Assembly: GCA_035706585.1 (NCBI GenBank)
Contig: DASSUW010000489.1
Coordinates: 1 to 11,597, forward strand
Direction: 5' to 3'
DNA from: DASSUW01 sp035706585
GTDB taxonomy: Bacteria > Actinomycetota > Thermoleophilia > Solirubrobacterales > Solirubrobacteraceae
DNA length: 11,597 bases
Under the pieces are notes generated by a model. That model made no database searches and had not been told where the DNA came from. It worked only from the letters and a program-made list of their open reading frames with translations. Made by a program: the position numbers and the translations under genes. Below are positions 6,341 to 11,597 of the stretch, one piece after another; the stretch's first letter is position 1; the number at the start of each line of letters is the position of its first letter.

Positions 6341-7147
6341 TTGACGCTCGACCGTGGACCGGATGCGACGCACACGAGCGCGTCGGTATCAGCCAGCGCG
6401 GCGGTCGAGGCGCGCGGCATCGTCAAGGTGTTCGGCGCGGGCGGCGGCCAGGTCCGCGCGCTCGACGGCGTCGACCTCGTGGTCGCGCCCGGCGAGATGG
6501 TCGCGATCATGGGGCCCTCGGGCTCCGGCAAGAGCACGCTGCTGCACATCATCGGCGCGCTCGAGGCCCCGACGGCGGGGACGGTGGCCGTGGCCGGCCG
6601 CCGCTGCGACGGCGCGGACGACAAGGCGCTGACGGAGTTGCGCGGCGCCCACATCGGCTTCGTGTTCCAGTTCTTCAACCTCCTCGGCTCGCTCAGCGCG
6701 GCGGAGAGCGTGCTGCTGCCTGCGCTGATCGCGCGGCGGACGGACGCTGGCATCCGCCGCCGGGCGCAGGAGCTGGTGGAGCGCGTCGGGCTCGCGGATC
6801 GGGCGTCGCACACGCCCGCCGAGCTCTCGGGCGGTCAGCAGCAGCGCGTCTCGATCGCGCGGGCGCTGCTGCTCGAGCCGGAGCTCATCCTCGCCGACGA
6901 GCCGACCGGCAACCTCGACACCAAGAGCGGCCGCGAGATCCTGCGCCTCCTGCGCGAGCTGTGCCGCGCCGAGGGTCGCACGGTCGTGATGGTCACGCAC
7001 GACCCGTCGGCCGCCGCGGTCGCGGACCGCGTCGTGTTCCTGCGCGACGGCCGCGTCGCCGGCGAGGTCCGCGGCGGCTCGGCGCAGCGCGTCGGCGAGT
7101 TCTTCGCGAGCCTGGAGCCGGACGTCGACGTCCCGGCGGCGGCGTGA
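6341..7147 (+). CDS. MacB/LolD-type ABC transporter ATPase
   Basis: Counted from the TTG, this is a 268-aa ATPase of the type VII (MacB/LolD/FtsE) group. Walker A is G-P-S-G-S-G-K-S-T (58-66), the Q-loop has Gln110 in F-V-F-Q-F-F-N-L-L, the signature is L-S-G-G-Q (162-166), Walker B is I-L-A-D-E-P-T-G-N-L-D (183-193) and the H-loop is V-T-H-D (218-221). The D-E-P-T-G-N-L-D run and Q-F-F-N-L-L are diagnostic of this group rather than of ABC-2 exporters. About 20 polar residues precede the core. The partner permease follows after 12 nt. Such pairs work by mechanotransmission, moving substrates outside the membrane or extracting lipoproteins or peptides, instead of classical alternating access. 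The substrate is unknown. Confidence 0.92.
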   Translation: MTLDRGPDATHTSASVSASAAVEARGIVKVFGAGGGQVRALDGVDLVVAPGEMVAIMGPSGSGKSTLLHIIGALEAPTAGTVAVAGRRCDGADDKALTELRGAHIGFVFQFFNLLGSLSAAESVLLPALIARRTDAGIRRRAQELVERVGLADRASHTPAELSGGQQQRVSIARALLLEPELILADEPTGNLDTKSGREILRLLRELCRAEGRTVVMVTHDPSAAAVADRVVFLRDGRVAGEVRGGSAQRVGEFFASLEPDVDVPAAA

Positions 7148-7159
7148 GGGCCTGGGGCG

Positions 7160-9730
7160 ATGCTGCGCTCCGTCGACGGCCTCGGGCTCCGGCAGCTCCG
7201 CGCCCGGCCGCTGCGTGCGCTGCTGACCGGCTTCGGCGTCGTGCTCGGGGTCGGGATGGTGTTCGGCGTCCTCCTGCTCGTCGGGACGATCCGGCACACG
7301 TTCGACGACCTGATCGGCTCCGCCTGGGGCAAGACCGACCTGATCGTCAGCGGGACGTCCAACGGCCTGCTGCCGGACTCGGCGCTCGCGCGCACGCGCG
7401 CGGTGCCCGGCGTGCGCGACGCGGCGGCGATGGTCGGCGGTGACCTGAACCGGCTGCGAGCGGACGGGACCGCGATCAAGGGCGCCGCCGGCCGCGTGCT
7501 CGTGGCCGGCTACGACACGCGCGCGACGATGACGCCGTACGACTTCCGCTGGGTCGGCGGCCGCGAGCCGGCCGGTGGCCCGGAGGTCGCGCTCGAGCAG
7601 AACTGGGCGCGGCAGCGCGATCTGGCGGTCGGCGACCGCATCCGCCTGGCCACGCCGACCGGCCCGGTGACGTTGCCGATCGTCGGCATCTTCCGCTTCT
7701 CGAGCGGTCTCTCGTTCGGCGGCCAGGGCTTCGGCGCGATGCCGATCGACGCGGCCCGGCGGCTGTTCGGCATCGATCGCGGCTACATGCAGATCAGCGT
7801 GGCGGTCGAGGACAAGCGGGATGTGCCCGCGATGGAGAAGCGGCTCGGCGCCGTGCTCGGCCCCGGCGCTCAGGTCAAGACGCCGCAGGCCTTCGGCAGC
7901 GAGGTCAAGGAGCAGCTGAACTCGCTCAACGTCGTCCTCTCGTTCTTCTCGGGCGTGGCGCTGTTCGTCGGCGGGTTCCTGATCCTCAACGCGTTCAACA
8001 TGACCGTGCTGCAACGGATGCGCGAGATCGGCACGCTGCGGACGCTCGGCGCGTCGCGGCGGCTCGTCACGCGCACGGTGCTCGTCGAGGCCGCGACGAT
8101 CGGCGTCGTGGGCAGCGTGCTCGGTCTCGGCCTCGGCGTCGGCCTCGCGCTCGGCCTGATCGCGCTGATGCGCGGCGTCGGCATGCCGGTCGGCGACGTG
8201 CACGTCACCGCGGGCCCGGCGATCGCGGCGTTCATCCTCGGCATGGTCGTGACGCTGCTCGGCGCCGCCTGGCCCGCCCGCCGCGCCGGGCGGATCTCCC
8301 CGATCCGCGCCGTGCTCGGCTCACGCGGCGCGCGGACCACCCCGAGCCGCAGGCGGCTCGCCGCCGGCGCCGTGCTGTTCGTGCCCGGCCTGCTGTTCGG
8401 CGGCGAGTTCTGGGGCGGCAACGGCAGCGGCTCGGCGCTGTCGGGGCTCTACGGGATCGGTCTCACGATGACCATGTTCGCCGGCATGGCGATGCTCGCG
8501 CCGTACGTCCTGATCCCGGTCGTGCGTCTGCTGGCCTGGCCGCTGCGCGTCCTGTTCCCCGCCGGTGGCCGCCTTGCCGCCGACTCGCTGCTCTCCAACC
8601 CCCTGCGCACGGCCGCCACGGCGGCGGCGCTCACGATCGGCCTGTCCGTCGTGGTCGTCAACAGCACGCTCTCCGCGAGCTTCATGGGCACCGTCTCGGA
8701 CCAGCTCCATCAGAGCTTCGCGCGCGACTTCACCGTCCAGGCCGCCGGCCACACGCTCATGGACGGCGGCGGCCCCGGGGTGCCGAAGGACCTCGTTGGG
8801 CGGATCGCCGCGATGCCCGAGACGCGCGCGGTCACGCCGATCCGGGCGCTGTGGATGGACCTTCCCGGCATCGAGAGCGGCCAGAAGCAGGGCGTCGCGG
8901 TCGCCTACGACCCGGCGGTCTACGGGCTCATGGACGCCACCCGGCTCGAGGGCGCGTCGCGCGCCGATGCGCTCGCCGCCGTCGCGCGTGGCGGGGCGAT
9001 CATCGGTCCGCAGTACGCCCAGCTCGCCGGCCTGCGGGTCGGCGACCGCATCCATCTCCAGGGCCCGCGGGGCACCGCGGACGTCCCGGTCGCGGGCATC
9101 ATCGACTCGATCGCCGGCGGCGAGTTCAATGAGATGCAGATCTCGCTCGCGACGATGCGCCGCGTCTACGGGGTCACGGCCGACGCGCAGGTCGCCGTGC
9201 GTGCCCGCTCGGACGCGGCGGCCGCGGCGCTCGGGCGCCGGGTCGACGCGCTTATCGCGCGCGAGTACCCGGGCCTGGAAGTCGCGTCGCTGGCCGACCG
9301 CAAGGCAGAGATCGACCAGCAGATCTCGGCCACGTTCAACATGTTCAACTCGATCGTCGCGATCGCCGTGATCGTGAGCCTGCTCGGGGTCGTCAACACG
9401 CTGGCGATGTCGGTGATCGAGCGGACGCGCGAGATCGGCGTGCTGCGCGCGCTCGGCTCGACGCGCTGGCAGGTCCGGCGCACGATGATCGACGAGAGCC
9501 TGCTGATCACCGCCGCCGGCGCGCTCACCGGCATCGCCGCCGGCCTGGCGATCGGCATCGCGTGGCTGCCCGGCTTCGCGCAGAGCATGCCCGGCCTGGC
9601 GTTCCACTTCCCGACCGGCATCACGTTCTCGGTCGCCGTCGCCGCGGTGATCCTCGGCACGCTCGCCGCCGTCCTCCCCGCGCGCCGGGCGGCGCGGCTG
9701 AACGTGATCGAGGCGCTGGCCTACGAGTGA
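7160..9730 (+). CDS. MacB/FtsX-type ABC permease with two FtsX domains
   Basis: This 856-aa permease has about ten helices at roughly 21-43, 255-280, 310-336, 353-376, 401-415, 430-456, 486-506, 727-750, 779-803 and 822-843. Two long extracytoplasmic domains, at 45-250 and about 507-720, are of the MacB periplasmic-core kind. Each is followed by an FtsX domain with the conserved cytoplasmic motif (M-R-E-I-G-T-L-R-T-L-G-A-S at 287-299; T-R-E-I-G-V-L-R-A-L-G-S-T at 756-768). The duplicated layout means one chain can supply both halves of the transporter, unlike the four-helix MacB that must dimerise. Only a weak GGGG precedes the ATG, but the 12-nt spacing to the ATPase makes coupling likely. 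Substrate candidates are antimicrobial peptides, lipoproteins or lipids. Confidence 0.92.
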   Translation: MLRSVDGLGLRQLRARPLRALLTGFGVVLGVGMVFGVLLLVGTIRHTFDDLIGSAWGKTDLIVSGTSNGLLPDSALARTRAVPGVRDAAAMVGGDLNRLRADGTAIKGAAGRVLVAGYDTRATMTPYDFRWVGGREPAGGPEVALEQNWARQRDLAVGDRIRLATPTGPVTLPIVGIFRFSSGLSFGGQGFGAMPIDAARRLFGIDRGYMQISVAVEDKRDVPAMEKRLGAVLGPGAQVKTPQAFGSEVKEQLNSLNVVLSFFSGVALFVGGFLILNAFNMTVLQRMREIGTLRTLGASRRLVTRTVLVEAATIGVVGSVLGLGLGVGLALGLIALMRGVGMPVGDVHVTAGPAIAAFILGMVVTLLGAAWPARRAGRISPIRAVLGSRGARTTPSRRRLAAGAVLFVPGLLFGGEFWGGNGSGSALSGLYGIGLTMTMFAGMAMLAPYVLIPVVRLLAWPLRVLFPAGGRLAADSLLSNPLRTAATAAALTIGLSVVVVNSTLSASFMGTVSDQLHQSFARDFTVQAAGHTLMDGGGPGVPKDLVGRIAAMPETRAVTPIRALWMDLPGIESGQKQGVAVAYDPAVYGLMDATRLEGASRADALAAVARGGAIIGPQYAQLAGLRVGDRIHLQGPRGTADVPVAGIIDSIAGGEFNEMQISLATMRRVYGVTADAQVAVRARSDAAAAALGRRVDALIAREYPGLEVASLADRKAEIDQQISATFNMFNSIVAIAVIVSLLGVVNTLAMSVIERTREIGVLRALGSTRWQVRRTMIDESLLITAAGALTGIAAGLAIGIAWLPGFAQSMPGLAFHFPTGITFSVAVAAVILGTLAAVLPARRAARLNVIEALAYE

Positions 9731-9770
9731 CGACCGCCGGCGGATCCGTGGAATGTCACGGCCGCAAGAC

Positions 9771-9789
9771 CGGGTTGATCCGCAACCCG
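9771..9789 (+). terminator. Possible terminator after MacB-type operon
   Basis: CGGGTT (9771-9776) pairs with AACCCG (9784-9789) around a 7-nt loop, 40 nt past the permease stop, and is followed by ATT. The stem is only 6 bp and there is no real T-run. The rest of the 220-nt gap before the PAP2 gene shows nothing I can name. Confidence 0.3.
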
Positions 9790-9950
9790 ATTCCGGAGGG
9801 CGCACGGTAGGCGCCAGAGCGCGGCGGCGCGACACTGCAGGTGGTGAGTGGCGCCGCCCGGTGGCGGCTACATATGCGGTCCATCCCTCGCTCACGCCCG
9901 CGGCCCTGACTCCGCGTCAGGCGGGTCCAACTCCCGCACTCGCCGCTCAG

Positions 9951-10814
9951 ATGACATCCGTCAGCGCACCCAGGCGGTCCCGGCTCCCGACGCTGCGCAA
10001 GCGTCTCGCCGAGGGGCCCCGCGAGATCGCGATCTTCGCCGTCGCGTACCTCGTCTACTTCGGCGTCCGGGCGATCACCGACGGTGCCCCCGCGGCGGCG
10101 CTCCGCCACGCCGACGACGTGATCCGGCTCGAGCAGCGCCTCGGCATCGCGTGGGAGCACGTCGTGCAGAACGACGTCGTCGCCAGCCGTGTCCTGCTCG
10201 ATGCCGCCAACGCCGTCTACATGTACGGCCACTGGCCGGTGATCATCGTCGCCGGCGCGCTGCTCTATCGCTATCGCCGTCACAGCTACTACCAGCTGCG
10301 GAACGCATGCCTGCTCAGCGGGCTCGTCGGCCTCGCGATCTTCGCGCTGTATCCCGTCGCGCCGCCGCGCCTGACCGATCTGCCGCTCGTCGACACCGTC
10401 ACCCAGCACGCCGAGGGATACCGCCAGATCGTTCCGAAGGCGCTCGTGAACCAGTACGCCGCGATGCCGAGCTTCCACGCCGGCTGGAACGTCCTGCTCG
10501 GGATCGTCGTGCTGCGCGCGACGCGGAACTGGCTGTTCCGCGGGCTCGCCGTCGCAGGACCGGCGGCGATGGTCGTTGCCGTCGTGGCGACGGCCAACCA
10601 CTTCGTTCTGGACGTCGTCGCCGGGGTGGCGATCGTGCTCGCCGGCCTGATCGCCGTCCACGCGATCGAGCGTGTGCGGGACCGCCGTACACTCGATTAT
10701 CGGCATGACGCGCACCGCACCGCCCGCGTGCTTCATCGTCGCCCACCGTGCGGGCAACGATCTCGAGCGGCTGCGAGCCGCCGAACGACTCGGACTCCCG
10801 CTCGTCGAGGCTGA
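9951..10814 (+). CDS. PAP2-superfamily membrane phosphatase/transferase (Aur1-like)
   Basis: This 287-aa membrane protein of the phosphatidic-acid-phosphatase type-2 superfamily is closest in appearance to the PAP2_3/inositolphosphotransferase-like branch. Catalytic motifs are P-S-F-H (173-176) and N-H-F-V-L-D (216-221), giving the two histidines and the aspartate. The Y-P-V-A-P-P-R segment (134-140) is typical of this branch. The classical K-x6-R-P motif is not evident. Hydrophobic segments lie at about 25-43, 94-106, 118-135, 181-191, 195-213 and 219-239. It should act on phospholipid or isoprenoid phosphate head groups at the membrane; the substrate is unknown. The start is uncertain, as no SD precedes the ATG at 9951 and the frame is open up to 9753. 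The arginine-rich tail from about 241, of which the last 36 residues overlap the next gene, has no family counterpart that I recognise and could come from a lost stop. Confidence 0.8.
   Translation: MTSVSAPRRSRLPTLRKRLAEGPREIAIFAVAYLVYFGVRAITDGAPAAALRHADDVIRLEQRLGIAWEHVVQNDVVASRVLLDAANAVYMYGHWPVIIVAGALLYRYRRHSYYQLRNACLLSGLVGLAIFALYPVAPPRLTDLPLVDTVTQHAEGYRQIVPKALVNQYAAMPSFHAGWNVLLGIVVLRATRNWLFRGLAVAGPAAMVVAVVATANHFVLDVVAGVAIVLAGLIAVHAIERVRDRRTLDYRHDAHRTARVLHRRPPCGQRSRAAASRRTTRTPARRG
10688..10693 (+). promoter_or_regulatory. Candidate -10 for GDPD-flippase unit
   Basis: TACACT lies 11 nt before the GDPD-like ATG at 10705, inside the PAP2 coding frame. TCGAGC at 10666-10671, 16 nt upstream, is a weak possible -35. 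If used, the transcript would have a leader of only a few bases, which fits the absence of an SD. Confidence 0.4.
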
Positions 10815-11358
10815 CGTCCACCTGTTCGGTGGACGCCTGGAGGTTCGTCATCGCAAGACCGTCGGGCCGGTCCCGATCTACTGGGACCGCTGGGAGCTCG
10901 CTCCCCCCTGGGCGCCGCGGCTGGAGCTGAGCGAGCTGCTCGCCGCGCGCGCGCCCGCCACCGAGCTGATGCTCGATCTCAAGGGCCGTGACCAGCGGCT
11001 TCCCGGGCTCGTGCTGGCGGCGATCGAGGCGGCCGGCCCGCAGCGCCGGCTCACCGTCTGCTCGCAGGATTGGCGCATGCTCGAGCCGTTCGCCGCCGGC
11101 ACGGACATCCGCGTCGTGCACTCGGTCGGCAGCGCGCGGCAGCTCGCGCGGCTCCGTCGCCTGCCGGGGACGCTCGCGGGCGTCTCCATCCACGCACGGC
11201 TGCTGGACGCCGCCGTCGTCGCCGAGCTGCGACGGCGGGCCGAGCTCGTGCTCACCTGGCCGGTGGAATCGCTGGAGCTGGCACGGCGTCTCGCCGCGTG
11301 GGGCGCGCACGGGCTCATCAGCCGCAACTTCGAGCGGCTCGCCCCGGAGTTGCCGTGA
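10705..11358 (+). CDS. Glycerophosphodiester phosphodiesterase-like protein, short and divergent
   Basis: This 217-aa protein is shorter than the usual 240-300 aa of the GDPD family, which hydrolyses glycerophosphodiesters to glycerol-3-phosphate and an alcohol. The N-terminal A-H-R (His14, Arg15), the metal-ligand pair Glu35/Asp37 in V-E-A-D-V-H, and His49 in V-R-H are in the right order and spacing, and L-M-L-D-L-K-G (88-94) matches the usual L-x-I-E-I-K strand. Departures are the missing E-N-T after the first motif, H-R instead of H-D at 49-50, and S-R-N-F near 206-209 where family members usually have T-D-x-P. There is no signal peptide, so it would be cytosolic. Catalysis is likely but unproven. 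I prefer ATG 10705 over 10672 because the homologous sequence begins just after it. It overlaps PAP2 by 110 nt and the next gene by GTGA. Confidence 0.75.
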   Translation: MTRTAPPACFIVAHRAGNDLERLRAAERLGLPLVEADVHLFGGRLEVRHRKTVGPVPIYWDRWELAPPWAPRLELSELLAARAPATELMLDLKGRDQRLPGLVLAAIEAAGPQRRLTVCSQDWRMLEPFAAGTDIRVVHSVGSARQLARLRRLPGTLAGVSIHARLLDAAVVAELRRRAELVLTWPVESLELARRLAAWGAHGLISRNFERLAPELP

Positions 11359-11597
11359 CCGCGCCGTGGGACTTCGCCCAGTCGGTGTTCGCGCGATTCA
11401 GCGACGTCGACCCGCGGCTGCTGACCTGTGCGCTCGTCCTCCACGTCGCCAACCACCTGCTGCGCTCGGTGGCCTGGCGCAACGTGCTCACCGCGGCGTA
11501 TCCGCGGACGCGCGTGCCGCTGCTCGGTGTGGTGAGCGCGTATACCGTCGGCGTCGCGCTCAATGCCGTCGTACCCGGCCGCGGCGGCGATGCCGCC
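11355..11597 (+). CDS. Lysylphosphatidylglycerol synthase/flippase-like membrane protein, partial
   Basis: The first 81 residues of a multi-pass membrane protein run off the window end. It starts at a GTG overlapping the GDPD stop (GTGA). Two hydrophobic stretches, about 21-32 and 54-69, are followed by N-A-V-V-P-G-R-G-G-D (69-78), the hallmark of the lysylphosphatidylglycerol-synthase transmembrane/UPF0104 family. A basic segment (S-V-A-W-R-N) lies between helices, as usual. Members include MprF-like flippases and uncharacterised glycolipid-associated proteins. Full members have about 300 aa; the rest is not visible. Coupling to the GDPD-like gene suggests a shared role in envelope lipid handling. 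Confidence 0.8.
   Translation, partial: MTAPWDFAQSVFARFSDVDPRLLTCALVLHVANHLLRSVAWRNVLTAAYPRTRVPLLGVVSAYTVGVALNAVVPGRGGDAA

Noticed and set aside
6389..8203. 604-codon minus-strand open frame across the MacB ATPase and permease
   Set aside because: It is a compositional shadow spanning two real genes, with a D/R/A/H-rich translation and no recognisable domain.
8321..9895. 524-codon minus-strand open frame across the FtsX-type permease
   Set aside because: Same type of shadow; the plus strand encodes continuous helices and conserved FtsX motifs here.
9753..9950. N-terminal extension of the PAP2 protein to 9753
   Set aside because: The 66 added residues are low-complexity with no hydrophobic segment and no SD. 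I could not exclude an intermediate start, so the PAP2 start is left at reduced confidence.

Overview
The window is very GC-rich, densely coded DNA with strong G/C bias at third codon positions. The gene content is a HdeD-like membrane protein, universal stress protein, DUF779-aldehyde dehydrogenase pair, zinc alcohol dehydrogenase, two ABC exporters and lipid-handling enzymes. Together with a mix of Shine-Dalgarno and apparently leaderless starts, this suggests a high-GC actinomycetota-type chromosome. A Thermoleophilia/Solirubrobacterales-like soil organism is my best guess, but it is inference from style and not from a marker gene. I see no rRNA, tRNA, CRISPR array, insertion sequence or phage gene.

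Layout. (1) 18-611 (+) encodes a six-helix HdeD/DUF308 protein that converges on (2) a minus-strand pair: aldehyde dehydrogenase (965-2503) followed after 4 nt by a DUF779 protein (625-960). (3) A 228-nt divergent control region with inverted and direct repeats separates the pair from (4) a zinc-dependent secondary-type alcohol dehydrogenase (2732-3847, +). Genes 2-4 look like one alcohol-to-aldehyde-to-acid oxidation module expressed divergently from a shared control region. (5) Two near-identical hairpins (3852-3928) lie between the alcohol dehydrogenase and a convergent UspA-type stress protein (3913-4380, -). (6) Divergent from Usp are two consecutive export systems on the plus strand: an ABC-2 exporter (ATPase 4521-5447, permease 5444-6244, overlapping by ATGA) and a MacB/FtsX-type exporter (ATPase 6341-7147 from a probable TTG start, 856-aa permease 7160-9730). 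(7) After a 220-nt gap comes a lipid/envelope cluster: a PAP2-type phosphatase/transferase (9951-10814), a short divergent glycerophosphodiester phosphodiesterase-like protein (10705-11358) whose start lies 110 nt inside the PAP2 frame, and the first 81 residues of a lysylphosphatidylglycerol-synthase/flippase-like membrane protein (11355 to the window edge, overlapping by GTGA).

How it works together. The left half handles alcohol/aldehyde oxidation with stress proteins on both sides. The middle is efflux or lipid extrusion. The right end is probably phospholipid or glycolipid turnover and transport. The points most worth a second look are the DUF779-ALDH-ADH module, the duplicated terminator that contains the Usp stop codon, the long PAP2/GDPD overlap, the PAP2-GDPD-flippase operon, and a pattern in which three genes without a ribosome-binding site have a TAnnnT hexamer just before the start codon. 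I found no clear case of a wholly new defence or mobile system.
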